Assembly: GCF_015291665.1 (NCBI RefSeq)
Contig: NZ_CP030048.1
Coordinates: 2,294,001-2,358,000 of the forward strand
Direction of reading: 5' to 3'
Origin: Bradyrhizobium sp. CCBAU 53338
Lineage (GTDB): Bacteria; Pseudomonadota; Alphaproteobacteria; Rhizobiales; Xanthobacteraceae
Length of the DNA stretch: 64,000 nt
This document shows positions 52,004-60,847 of this stretch, one piece after another. The stretch's first letter is position 1; every line of letters starts with the position of its first letter. Under the pieces are notes generated by a model. It made no database searches. It saw nothing but the letters and a program-made list of their open reading frames with translations, and had not been told where the DNA came from. The position numbers and the translations under genes are program-made.

Positions 52004-55000
52004 GTCGTGCTCCGTCTCGGCGCGCCAGTTGCCCGCGGCAGCGTGACAATAAATTCCGTATATTCGTCTGGCGCCGTGTCTACGCGGATGGTGCCCCCGT
52101 GTTGTCTCACGATGATGTCATGGGTCATAGACAGGCCGAGTCCCGTTCCTTCCCCCGCGGGTTTGGTAGTGAAAAAGGGGTTGAATATCTTCTCCTTCAC
52201 CTCAGCCGGTATGCCAGTGCCGTTGTCCCGAATGCGTATCTGAACTGAAGCGCCCAGATTTTTGGTACTGGCCAAGAGTGTCGGCTCAAATGCCTTTCCA
52301 CCGCTATCGACCGCCCGTTTGGTTGCCGCATAGAAGCCGTTCGAGATTAGGTTCAACAAGGCGCGGGTGATCTCCTGCGGGAAGAGCTCAGCCTCTCCAG
52401 CCGTAGCGTCAAATTGACGTTGCAGTGCAATGTTGAAGCCTGACTTCTCGGCCCGCGCGCCATGATAGGCAAGGTTCAGGCTTTCCTCGACCAAGCTATT
52501 AATGTCGGCGACTCGTAGCTCGCCTGACCCTTCGCGCGAGTGCAGCAGCATGTTCTTAACGATCGAATCCGCGCGCTTGCCGTGCTGGACCACTTTCTCC
52601 AGATTGGATTTTAGCATCCCCGTTAGTTCATTAATGTCGCCGCGAATCCTCTCATCGAGCGGGACCGGACCCAATGTATCGCTGAGTTCATCAGTCAACT
52701 CTGCCGAGAGCGCCGCAAAATTGTTGACGAAATTGAGCGGGTTTTTGATTTCGTGGGCGATGCCGGCGGTGAGCTGGCCGAGGGATGCCAGCTTCTCCGT
52801 CTGAACCAGGCGGTCTTGTGCCGTTTGCAAATCCCGCAACGCGTTTTGGGCAGCGTCGCGCGCCAGGCGAATGGCCTCTTCAGCTCGCTTGCGCTCCGTA
52901 ATGTCGGCATAGATCAGAACGAAACCCCCGTCAGGCACCGCGTTGCGGCGCACCTCGACGACGCGCCCATCCGGCCGGGTACGTTCAAGGCGCAACTCCC
53001 GCCTGGTATCCTCAACCGTGCCGATCAACTGCTCTTCGAGATCGGCCGAGTATTCGCCGCGCTTCGCAAGATAGCGGAAATAGTCGGCATAGCTAGGTCG
53101 CCCGGCCAAAAAGGCGTCTGGTAGATCGAGCATCTCCTGAAAATTGCGATTCCATGCGGCGATTCGCGCTTCGGCATCGAACATGACGACGCCGTCACCC
53201 ATATTGTCGAAGGTGACGCGCAACTCGGCCTGACGCTCTCGTAGCTCCTCAAACAGGCGGGCATTCTCGATTGCGATTACCGCTTGGTCAGCGAAGGTGG
53301 TTGCGAGTTCGACCTCCCTATCCGTGAAGGGTTCGACTCGTGTCCGTGTAATGCTAAATACGCCTAGAAGCTTATCCTCCCGTATCAACGGAATGCCAAG
53401 GGTCGTGCGGTAGCCTGCGATCTTCTGCCCTTCGCTGAGAGTGTATTCTGGGTCTTGCAGGACATCAGGGATGACGACGGCTCGACGCTCTGACGCAGCC
53501 CGTCCGGATGTCGAGCCGCGTCCGGGTGTGAAGGGATTCGTCTGGAAGAAGTCTCTTGCCGCCGTCGAAAGCCCGTAGTCAGCCACTAGGTGCCAAAGAT
53601 CATGGCGCAGATGGAACATATAAACCTGATCTGCCCGGCAGAGACGCGCCACGGTCTGCACCAGCGTGTCGAGCACGGTGTCGAGGTCGACAGCGGAACG
53701 GCTGATGATCTTGAGCACTTCGGCCGTCGCCGTCTGTCGCTCCAGCGCCTCTTTCGTCTCGTTGAACAGGCGCGCGTTCTCGATGGCGATCACCGCTTGG
53801 TCGGCAAAGACCTCCAAGAGAGCGATTTGGTCCGTCGAAAACGGCTTCAACTCCAATCTGTAGCTTGCAATAACACCAATCAATTCATCGCCCTTAAGCA
53901 TTGGCACCGCGAGGAGCGTTCGAATCGGGCCCACATCTCGCAAAGCATATTGATAATCTTGGTCAGCTTGAACGTCAGCCACATGGATAGTTCGCCGTTC
54001 AAGAGCAGCTCTGGCCGAAATGCTCTGCCGTCCAGGCTCAATTGGGTTCTGGTATACGAATTGTTGCACTTCGGGGCCGGCGTTGCAGTGGGCCACGGCT
54101 CTGAGCAGCCGACCATCATATCGGAAAATGAAGGCTCTCTCGGCCTCGCACAGCTTGACGGCATTCTCAGCTATAACGTCAAAAACGGGTTGAAGATTGA
54201 AGGTAGACCGGCTGATCACCTTCAGTACGTCGGACGTCGCAATTTGCTGCCGAAGCGATTCCGACAGCTCGCTCGTCCGCGTCTGCACCTCATCAAACAG
54301 CCTCGCGTTTTCGATGGCGATCACGGCTTGATCAGCAAAGGTCGATACTAATTCAATTTGCTGGTCGCTAAAGGGCTTGACTGTCTTGCGTCCAAGGAAG
54401 AGAGCGCCAATCGGCTCGCCCTGACGCATCAGTGGAACTCCGAGCAGCGTTCGATAGCCCGCCGCTCTCTGCATGTCGGGATAGTTGTATTCCGCGTCCG
54501 AAAGAACGTCGATGATCTGAACGGCTTTCTTTTCGAGCAGCGCGCGCCCGATCACACTTCCTCTGCCTGGTTGTATTCGCAACGGATCAGCAACCCTGAC
54601 CCAATCGACAGCGAATTTGTAGGCCGTAGCGTGATAGTAGCCGCGCTCATCCTTGCGCGCGATCGAACCCATATCTGCGTTGCAGAGTTCTGTCGCCGAT
54701 TCGGTCAGCGTATCGAGCACGGTTTGCAAATCAAATGCCGAGCGGCTAATGACCTTGAGCACGTCTGCGGTTGCTGTCTGCTGCTGAAGCGATTCCTGCA
54801 AGTCGCGAGTGCGGGCCTGCACTTCGTCGAAGAGCTTGACGTTTTGGATGGCAATAACGGCCTGGTCAGCGAAGGTCTGAAGCAGTCCAATCTGCTTCTC
54901 CGTAAAAGGGTTGACCTCCCTACGGCGCAAGACAAGCGCGCCAATGCTTTCCCCTCCCCGAAGTAGCGGGACGCTGACAATGCTGCGGTGGCCCATGCTG

Positions 55001-56001
55001 AGGGCAAGTTCTTGGCCTTCAGGAAATTCGTCCCGCTCAGCTTGCAGATCGTGCACATGGATCGCCTTCTTCTCTATGAAAGCACGACCTGCAGTCCAGT
55101 TTCGATTTATTGATTTTCTAATGGAAAATTGTGGGATTGGCCCATGATGGGCCACGAACAATAAATCTTTACCTTCCTGCAGTAGTGCTACTGCATCATA
55201 GGCTCCACAGAACTCGCAAGCGCTTTCAACAATGGCATTCATGACGGGTTGTACGTCAGTTGGCGATGAGGCAATCACGTTGAGGATGTTGGCACTTCCG
55301 GTCTGGTATCGTAGCGCCTCGGTAAGGTCCTGCGTCTTGGCCTGCACCTCGTTGAACAACCGCGCGTTCTCGATCGCGATGACAGCTTGGTCGGCGAAGG
55401 TTTGCAGCAACTGGACGTGATGATCGGCGAGGACGCCCGGCTCCTGTCGCGTGGAGGTGATATACCCTATAAAAGTGCTGTGGCTCACAAGCGGCGTAAA
55501 CGTGATGCTGCGCCAGCCGCGGGTACGGGCAAGTCGCTGGATTGCGACCTCGGCCTTTTCAGAATCAGCGATCTGTATAGTTTCGCCTTGCTTAAGTAGA
55601 GCGGTGGGCATCACGCCGAGATGCATGGGAAACGATTTCTGAAGAGCTTTGTCGGATTTCGGGTCCGTGGGCGTATAGGCCACCAAATGAACGAGGTCGC
55701 CAATAACCCGATGAACCGCGGTCGAGAAGCTCCCGATCAATCGGTTCGCGCTATGCGCGATAGCGTCGAACACCGGCTGCACGTCCGACGGTGAGCTCGC
55801 GATGACCTTCAATATCGCAGCCGTTGCCGCCTGTTGTACACGGGCTTCCTGCAACTCCGTGTGCCGGGCTGTGGTCCGCTTCAAAGGGGCGGCGGGCTGA
55901 ACGGGACGCTTGGCCTTCGAAGGCTTACGGCCGTTCGCTAAGCGCGCCAGGCGGGCCTTCGCCGCGCTCCGCTTGCCGCCTGCTTTTGCCGACCGCGCCA
56001 T
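52000..56001 (-). CDS. Large sensor histidine kinase with five tandem GAF domains and a PAS domain
   Basis: The 1333-aa cytoplasmic kinase starts with a Lys/Ala-rich tail (about residues 1-45). Five GAF domains occur at about 70-213, 247-389, 425-567, 605-745 and 774-916, each ending in the near-identical TFADQAVIAIENARLF. A PAS domain (about 922-1035: FDNMGDGVVMFDAEARIAAW) precedes HisKA with H1083 in GIAHEIKNPLNFVNNF and a HATPase domain (about 1190-1325: DNGTGIPAEVKEKIFNPFFT, then GTGLGLSMTHDI). No membrane helices. The repeats probably arose by duplication. Signals are unknown; GAF domains may bind nucleotides or redox ligands. It is coupled to the receiver gene downstream. Confidence 0.93.
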   Translation of the reverse strand: MARSAKAGGKRSAAKARLARLANGRKPSKAKRPVQPAAPLKRTTARHTELQEARVQQAATAAILKVIASSPSDVQPVFDAIAHSANRLIGSFSTAVHRVIGDLVHLVAYTPTDPKSDKALQKSFPMHLGVMPTALLKQGETIQIADSEKAEVAIQRLARTRGWRSITFTPLVSHSTFIGYITSTRQEPGVLADHHVQLLQTFADQAVIAIENARLFNEVQAKTQDLTEALRYQTGSANILNVIASSPTDVQPVMNAIVESACEFCGAYDAVALLQEGKDLLFVAHHGPIPQFSIRKSINRNWTAGRAFIEKKAIHVHDLQAERDEFPEGQELALSMGHRSIVSVPLLRGGESIGALVLRRREVNPFTEKQIGLLQTFADQAVIAIQNVKLFDEVQARTRDLQESLQQQTATADVLKVISRSAFDLQTVLDTLTESATELCNADMGSIARKDERGYYHATAYKFAVDWVRVADPLRIQPGRGSVIGRALLEKKAVQIIDVLSDAEYNYPDMQRAAGYRTLLGVPLMRQGEPIGALFLGRKTVKPFSDQQIELVSTFADQAVIAIENARLFDEVQTRTSELSESLRQQIATSDVLKVISRSTFNLQPVFDVIAENAVKLCEAERAFIFRYDGRLLRAVAHCNAGPEVQQFVYQNPIEPGRQSISARAALERRTIHVADVQADQDYQYALRDVGPIRTLLAVPMLKGDELIGVIASYRLELKPFSTDQIALLEVFADQAVIAIENARLFNETKEALERQTATAEVLKIISRSAVDLDTVLDTLVQTVARLCRADQVYMFHLRHDLWHLVADYGLSTAARDFFQTNPFTPGRGSTSGRAASERRAVVIPDVLQDPEYTLSEGQKIAGYRTTLGIPLIREDKLLGVFSITRTRVEPFTDREVELATTFADQAVIAIENARLFEELRERQAELRVTFDNMGDGVVMFDAEARIAAWNRNFQEMLDLPDAFLAGRPSYADYFRYLAKRGEYSADLEEQLIGTVEDTRRELRLERTRPDGRVVEVRRNAVPDGGFVLIYADITERKRAEEAIRLARDAAQNALRDLQTAQDRLVQTEKLASLGQLTAGIAHEIKNPLNFVNNFAALSAELTDELSDTLGPVPLDERIRGDINELTGMLKSNLEKVVQHGKRADSIVKNMLLHSREGSGELRVADINSLVEESLNLAYHGARAEKSGFNIALQRQFDATAGEAELFPQEITRALLNLISNGFYAATKRAVDSGGKAFEPTLLASTKNLGASVQIRIRDNGTGIPAEVKEKIFNPFFTTKPAGEGTGLGLSMTHDIIVRQHGGTIRVDTAPDEYTEFIVTLPRATGAPRRSTT

Positions 56002-56258
56002 ATCCGCCCCGGGGTGAACAAGGCCATCTTATCGGGCGCAACCCATTCTGGAAGGGGTCAAAGGAGCCAGAATATTGCTCCCGGGCGTGATTTCCGAGTT
56101 GGGTCAAAAGCGGCGGTTGAGGAAAGCACGCCCCGCGTCGCTCCACTGCCGATAGCCGACGTCACGATAACTTCGGGCATGTTCAGCAACGGTCCTAAGT
56201 GGTCTTTTCCGGCGGAGGAAACCGCTTTCGACTGGTAGCTTCCTCCGCAAGTCTGGGT

Positions 56259-56708
56259 TTAGTCCTTTGGCGGCGGCGCTTTGGGGAAGGCCGCGAGTGC
56301 TCGGATCTTCCAGACACCGCCTTCTCGCACATCCGTCGCCGTCCAAAGCCCTTTAAAATCCATAGGCTCTCCGGATGCGTTCTTGCCAGTAAGATGGAAT
56401 TGACCGACTGCGATCAGGGTATCAGGCCCCAAAGGCGAGACCTGATCAACCGTGATCTCATTGTGATTAAAACCAGCCTTGAACACGCCAGCGTAAGTTT
56501 CAGCAATGTTTGTATGAGGTCCGGCGCCATTAATCATCATGCCGCCGGTCGCATAGAGCGCTGCAATACCTGCTGCGTTCTGCTTGTTGAAATTGTCGGC
56601 ATAGGCGGTGCCGATCTTCTCTACTTCCTGCTTGAGATCCGCATCCGTTGCAAAGCAGGGAGAGCCGAAAGCGGCCACGACGAAACAAAGAGCGTAAGCA
56701 CGTCGCAT
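56259..56708 (-). CDS. Exported SnoaL/DUF4440-like (SgcJ/EcaC) protein
   Basis: The 149-aa product has a signal peptide (MRRAYALCFVVAAFGSPCFA) and a small alpha-beta cone fold: VEKIGTAYADNFNKQNAAGI, then AALYATGGMMINGAG and GLWTATDVREGGVWKIRALA. This is the ketosteroid-isomerase-like SgcJ/EcaC family, whose members often have no known reaction. The start at 56708 has AGGGAATTAAG upstream. It is isolated and divergent from nothing recognisable; the gap 56002-56258 holds no gene. Confidence 0.8.
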   Translation of the reverse strand: MRRAYALCFVVAAFGSPCFATDADLKQEVEKIGTAYADNFNKQNAAGIAALYATGGMMINGAGPHTNIAETYAGVFKAGFNHNEITVDQVSPLGPDTLIAVGQFHLTGKNASGEPMDFKGLWTATDVREGGVWKIRALAAFPKAPPPKD

Positions 56709-56952
56709 CTTAATTCCCTCCAAAGGTATGCTGATCTGAAAAGTCGGCCTGTTAGGCAACAATAGCTTATCACGTCAATTTGGAGTTGCGATAACGATCG
56801 GAACGATCATCTAACACTTTCGCTATGCGATATCGACCTCGACAATGTCCACCGAGCTGAAGATGGTGTTGGGTGAGCTCGGCAATGGCCTGTGCGGCAA
56901 TCGAAGCGTTTGAGGCGCGGACGGTGAGTGTGCGGACTAATGAAGACGGCTT

Positions 56953-57141
56953 CTAGTCGGCATTGTTTCCAAAGCGGTGAAAGCGAGCCTTTTCTGCTGC
57001 GATTTCGGCTGCGGCGTCGAAACGGAAAGCATTCCGAGCGTTGGCGTCTGGATTAACATTGCGCACGTTGGAGCAATTATCGCGATGGCAGAAATGGGTA
57101 TTGCGGAAGCCGCCGATTAGGCGGCCTGGTTCGTTGATTGT
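56953..57141 (-). other. Open frame continuing the small gene past an in-frame TAG
   Basis: Directly after the TAG at 57142-57144 the same frame continues for 63 codons (including its final TAG): TINEPGRLIGGFRNTHFCHR, then DNCSNVRNVNPDANARNAFR and FDAAAEIAAEKARFHRFGNN. It has no ATG, GTG or TTG near its start. The sequence looks coding. It may be the second half of a gene split by a nonsense mutation, or be made by amber readthrough. Upstream bases 56709-56952 hold nothing else. Confidence 0.35.
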
Positions 57142-57348
57142 CTAGAAAAAGAAATCTGGAAGATGCGAAACGCCGACCGGCGCAATGTGCTCGACTTGGT
57201 CGATGGCGTGCTGAGGTAGCGCGACGTCTGCCGCAGATGCGACGGTTGGGCCGGTCTGAACTGGTGGCAATTCCGTTGGCAGGTGAGCCAGTGCTTGGTC
57301 CGGCGCGTGATCAAAGACTTGAGATGGAAGCGTTGATAGTCTCGCCAT
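57142..57348 (-). CDS. Small Pro/His-rich protein (68 aa), ends at an amber codon
   Basis: The ATG at 57348 has TTTAGGAG ten bases upstream, a strong site. The product begins MARLSTLPSQVFDHAPDQAL and ends VGVSHLPDFFF. It is unusually rich in His-Ala-Pro and Leu-Pro. No family recognised, but PDxFF-type C-termini recur in small rhizobial proteins by recollection. The frame stays open beyond the TAG (see the neighbouring entry). Confidence 0.45.
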   Translation of the reverse strand: MARLSTLPSQVFDHAPDQALAHLPTELPPVQTGPTVASAADVALPQHAIDQVEHIAPVGVSHLPDFFF

Positions 57349-57537
57349 TACGATACTCCTAAATAATAAGCCCGCCCTCTGGGGATTTCGTCTTTGCGGG
57401 ACGCCAAAGAGCGGGCGGCAGAGATATCACTATGCGCAGCGCCAAAACGCCGAGTGAAATTCTACGCCGATTGGGAAAAAGTGGCAATTGACACTCTTCC
57501 CTCTGTCGGAAGTATTTTCTTATCGGGGAGGGCTTTC

Positions 57538-57768
57538 ATGCCCGAGATGCTGGAAGCAGTTCTGTGGTGTGCCGCGCTTGCGACATGGCTGATGATCCTC
57601 TTCGCAGTCATGTCTGCCTACTGGCGAAAATCGTCGGAGTGGCGGGCGTTACGTGAAAAGCCCGGCAATGGCGAGAGCAAGATCGGCTGCGAAATCCGTC
57701 GCGCACAGCGCAATGAGCAGTCCGCCGCCGACGAGCGCACCAATAATTCTGAGCGTGATCATTTTTGA
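57538..57768 (+). CDS. Small single-helix membrane protein (76 aa)
   Basis: GGGGAGGG eight bases before the ATG at 57538 is an excellent ribosome binding site. The product starts MPEMLEAVLWCAALATWLMI and has one membrane helix (about residues 6-28) followed by a basic, then hydrophilic tail. The tail (from about residue 38) is antisense to another tiny gene, so the real protein may be shorter in relatives. Function unknown. An in-frame start at 57394 lacks a ribosome binding site. Confidence 0.45.
   Translation: MPEMLEAVLWCAALATWLMILFAVMSAYWRKSSEWRALREKPGNGESKIGCEIRRAQRNEQSAADERTNNSERDHF
57649..57762 (-). CDS. Tiny hydrophobic protein (37 aa), antisense to the plus-strand small gene
   Basis: AAGGGGGATTTCAAAA precedes the ATG at 57762, a good ribosome binding site. 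The product is MITLRIIGALVGGGLLIALC, then ATDFAADLALAIAGLFT, a nearly fully hydrophobic helix-turn-helix peptide such as is seen in small membrane proteins or type I toxins. It overlaps the 3' half of the convergent 57538 gene. Function unknown. Confidence 0.4.
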   Translation of the reverse strand: MITLRIIGALVGGGLLIALCATDFAADLALAIAGLFT

Positions 57769-57898
57769 AATCCCCCTTGGAAAATGAGGAAGCTAAGCCC
57801 GGCTCATTTCCGGAAGGCTTCGCGGTCGCTGGGAATGGTTTCGTTCACTGGGGAGTGACTGAGGCAAATATGACAGGCGCGCTGTCGTAGTCTATGCA

Positions 57899-58066
57899 CC
57901 CGGAAGAGCGGCAACGCGCGTCAACGAGATCTGGGCGATGGACTTCGTTCATGACCAGCTGGCCAACGGCGGTAAGCTCCGGGTGCTCACGATCGTCGAT
58001 ATTTTCTCACGCTTCTCGCCCGCACTGGAGCCGCTGACCTTGCCCCCAAGTTTTATCCAATCCTGA
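57899..58066 (+). mobile_element. IS3-family transposase (OrfB) internal fragment
   Basis: The frame reads RVNEIWAMDFVHDQLANGGK, then LRVLTIVDIFSRFSPALE, the start of the IS3 integrase core including the first catalytic Asp (MDFVHD) and second (IVDIFSR). Similarity ends near 58031 and the frame stops at 58066. A fragment only. Confidence 0.75.
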
Positions 58067-58320
58067 GTTCGCTCCGGCTGTTGGATTTGCCCGGTTGGGC
58101 GGTGGTAGCGACGGGAGCTGGCGCGGAGCCCTCGGCATAGCGCAGCGCCAGATCCCGGCGCGGGTGGCAGGTAAATGCGAACTCGGACGGCGTCTTCCAT
58201 CCGAGCCGCGAGTGTGGTTGTGCCTCGTTGTAATCGGCCCGCCAGCATCGGAGCGTGACGCGGGCCTGGGCCAGCGAGGTTAACAGCGTCTCGTTCAACA
58301 GTTCATCCCGCAGCGAGGAG
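58053..58320 (-). mobile_element. IS3-family transposase C-terminal fragment
   Basis: On the minus strand the frame reads SLRDELLNETLLTSLAQARV, then WRADYNEAQPHSRLGWKTPS, the C-terminal part of an IS3-type OrfB (normally with the final Glu in RDELLNE). It is oriented against the neighbouring plus-strand IS3 fragment, so the two come from separate or inverted copies. The frame then runs into the IS110 relic at about 58321. Confidence 0.75.
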
Positions 58321-58322
58321 CC

Positions 58323-58757
58323 AAGAATGATGCCGCTGACGCGGCCGCAATCTGCGAAGCGGTTAGCCGTCCCAATATGCGCTTCGTCCCGATCAAAAGC
58401 GCCGAGAACCAGGGCTTCTTGATGCTTCATCGTGCAAGAGGCTTGCTGGTCCGCCAACGCACCATGACAGCTTGCGCCATTCGAGCTCACTTTGCTGAGT
58501 TCGGAATCATTGTCGTGCAACGAATGGATGGTCTGGTGGACTTGTTGGACGACGAAGATCTGACGCTGCCGGCTCACGCCCGCATCGCACTTGCCTTGCT
58601 TGTGAACCAACTGAGGGAATTGGACCGACAGGTTGAGGCCATCGAACGTGAGCTGGCTCGGATCCAGAGCGCAAATCCGATGGCGAAGTTGCTGTCCTCG
58701 ATTCCCGGCATCGGCCCCATAACGGCTACGGCCCTAGCTCGGGCGAACGCCTCCTGA
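58323..58757 (+). pseudogene. IS110-family transposase central fragment (second type)
   Basis: The frame reads KNDAADAAAICEAVSRPNMR, then FVPIKSAENQGFLMLHRARG, and ends in LLSSIPGIGPITATALARAN. This is the middle of an IS110 transposase of a different subtype from the one at 49.5 kb. The N-terminal DEDD part and the C-terminal Transposase_20 end are missing, so it is a dead relic. Confidence 0.75.
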
Positions 58758-58793
58758 AGTCACTCCATCGGTCGCTTGGATCTATGGCGAGCG

Positions 58794-59150
58794 TCAGAAG
58801 CCGGCATAGTAATCGTTGACGGCTCGTGCTCGTCCCGGATCAGTCCAGTTCCAGGCATTGTCGTTGCCGTACTTGGGCGCGCCCTTCAGCCGGTCGGCCG
58901 TGAGGTTGGTTCGGTAACCGCCGAGGCCGGTGTCGTACTTGAGCGATTGCCAAGGCAGCGGATAGTGGTCGTCGCCGATACCGAGGAACCCGCCGAAGCC
59001 AAGGACTGCATAGGATACCTGGCCGCTGGTCTTGTCGATCATCACGCGCTCGATCGACCCGATCCTCTGGTCGTCCGCTCCATAGACGGCAGTGCCTTCT
59101 ACCTTGTCGCTTCCGATCAGACTTCCTGTTTCCCGTCGTTCCGTTTCCAT
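58794..59150 (-). CDS. PRC-barrel domain protein
   Basis: The 118-aa protein starts METERRETGSLIGSDKVEGT and holds one PRC-barrel: VYGADDQRIGSIERVMIDKT, then SGQVSYAVLGFGGFLGIGDD. The ATG at 59150 has GGAGAAGACTCAG ahead; the ATG at 59165 is possible too. Soluble PRC-barrel proteins of this kind are common in rhizobia, often under stress control. The C-terminal NAWNWTDPGRARAVNDYYAG is typical of the subgroup. The gap to 59450 holds no gene. Confidence 0.85.
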   Translation of the reverse strand: METERRETGSLIGSDKVEGTAVYGADDQRIGSIERVMIDKTSGQVSYAVLGFGGFLGIGDDHYPLPWQSLKYDTGLGGYRTNLTADRLKGAPKYGNDNAWNWTDPGRARAVNDYYAGF

Positions 59151-59450
59151 CTGAGTCTTCTCCATTGGTTTTCGGTGCAGGAGAACCGTGCTCGGGACGC
59201 TCTCGTTCCTACGACCGCAACGCATCGCAGGGTTTCGATGCAACGAGGCGCGTCTCCCCACGACCGTCGTGGTCTGTCATGTCGCCGGTCCGGCGCGGTC
59301 TTCCTTAACGCCACGGGCGACGATCCCGAGCGACCACGCGCGGGGTGACGTCGTCACGTTCAAATCCCAACGCCTCCTTTGGCAGAATTGCTGACCGAAA
59401 TGGCTCGATCTTGCGTTGGCCGGCATGCTCTTTCGATAGAGCCGCCATCT

Positions 59451-60251
59451 TTATCCTTCTGTCAGAATTCGATCGAGCCTCAAACGGTGTCGATGATCGG
59501 TCAGCAGGCGTGCGCCACCCAGAACGGCAGCCAGCGTTCCCATCCCGGTCCCACCGGCGATCAGGAACATGATCAGCAATTGATATTTGACCGCATCGAC
59601 AGGCTCGACGCCCGCAAGAATCTGGCCGGTCATCATCCCCGGCAGCGAAACGAGCCCGATCGCCGCCATGCTGTTCATGATCGGCATGAAGCCGCTTCTC
59701 AGCGCGTCCCGTATTATGGGCAGCAGGGCTTGGTGTCGGGTGCCGCCGAGCGCAAGACAAGCCTCTACGGCGGCTCGTTCGCGCACCAAGCTGTTGGTCA
59801 GCACGTCCAGGCCCAGACTTATTCCGGTCATGGTGTTGCTGAGCATCATGCCCAGCAACGGCAGCGCATAGCGCGGATGATACCAAGGATCTGGACGCAA
59901 CTCCGTCAGGAGCGCAAACATCGTGACGGTGCCGGCCGCGAGCAGCGTGCATGCGGCACCCAGACCGTACTTCCAAACGCCCGGAAGGCGCCGCTTCTGC
60001 CGCGCGACGATCTCCCGCGAAGCGAAGAAGACCATGACCAGGGCGGCGAGGGCAGTCCAGAACGGCGACACCGCAGCAAACAGGAACGTCAGCACGTATC
60101 CGACGAGGACGAGCTGAACCACCATGCGCACGGTCGCAATGGCCAGTTGCTTCTCAAGCTTGAGGCGGAGAACAAGCGAGAGGACGCCATCCATGACGAC
60201 AAGGAGCGCAGGTAGGACCAGATCGCCGTACGAAAGCTGGATGTAGGTCAC
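59451..60251 (-). CDS. fetB: Iron-export ABC transporter permease (FetB family)
   Basis: The 266-aa membrane protein has about seven helices. FetB (UPF0014) marks are LRLKLEKQLAIATVRMVVQL, then the loop VRERAAVEACLALGGTRHQA and MMTGQILAGVEPVDAVKYQL. FetAB of E. coli is linked to iron export and peroxide resistance. The ATG overlaps the stop of the ATPase gene upstream, so the two are coupled. Confidence 0.9.
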   Translation of the reverse strand: MTYIQLSYGDLVLPALLVVMDGVLSLVLRLKLEKQLAIATVRMVVQLVLVGYVLTFLFAAVSPFWTALAALVMVFFASREIVARQKRRLPGVWKYGLGAACTLLAAGTVTMFALLTELRPDPWYHPRYALPLLGMMLSNTMTGISLGLDVLTNSLVRERAAVEACLALGGTRHQALLPIIRDALRSGFMPIMNSMAAIGLVSLPGMMTGQILAGVEPVDAVKYQLLIMFLIAGGTGMGTLAAVLGGARLLTDHRHRLRLDRILTEG

Positions 60252-60844
60252 GGCTGGCTTTCCTGGATCCTACCGTCGGGTGTCATCGCGAATATTCTTG
60301 ACCCGACACGGCGAGCTTGGGCGTCGTCGTGGGTGCTCCAGAGGACACTCGTTCCATCCGCCATGCGTTCGGCAATCAGAGCTTCAACGGCCGCAGCGGA
60401 TGCGGGGTCGAGGCCCGAGGTCGGTTCGTCCAGCAGAAGCACCCGCGATCGCAGCATGAGCGCCCGCACAAGCCCCAATCGCTGTCTCTCGCCGGTCGAA
60501 ATTCTTTGGATCGACCACGGTCCGCAGTCCTCCGGCAGCCCCACGCGCGTAACCAACGGCAGGGCATCGTCCCAGGACGTGAAGTGCTCCTGCACGGTGT
60601 CGGACCACCAGCCAGGCTCGGCTGCGAGATAGGTTACTTGTTTTCGCCAGGCGGGGGCTGGCATCGCTTCTCTGGGCGTTCCATCCAGCTTGACCGTTCC
60701 TTCGTTGGGATCGAGGTCCGCGACGGAGCGGAGCAGCAAAGTCTTTCCTACTCCGGAGGGTCCTTGCAGGGCGACGCATTCGCCGTCCTGCAGGTCGAAT
60801 GACACGGAGATGTGCAGGCGCTTGAGCCCGCTGACCGTCAGCAT
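60248..60844 (-). CDS. fetA: Iron-export ABC transporter ATP-binding protein (FetA family)
   Basis: The 198-aa small ATPase has Walker A LQGPSGVGKTLLLRSV, the signature ISTGERQRLGLVRALML, Walker B VLLLDEPTSGLD and the switch WSTHDDAQ. The short length and the variant signature STGERQ fit FetA (YbbL). It pairs with the FetB permease downstream and begins three bases after the stop of the ATP-grasp gene, so all three are one operon. Confidence 0.9.
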   Translation of the reverse strand: MLTVSGLKRLHISVSFDLQDGECVALQGPSGVGKTLLLRSVADLDPNEGTVKLDGTPREAMPAPAWRKQVTYLAAEPGWWSDTVQEHFTSWDDALPLVTRVGLPEDCGPWSIQRISTGERQRLGLVRALMLRSRVLLLDEPTSGLDPASAAAVEALIAERMADGTSVLWSTHDDAQARRVGSRIFAMTPDGRIQESQP

Positions 60845-60847
60845 ACG

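Noticed and set aside
58321..58610. An upstream extension of the minus-strand IS3 frame
   Set aside because: This stretch is antisense to the IS110 relic and shows no IS3 similarity.
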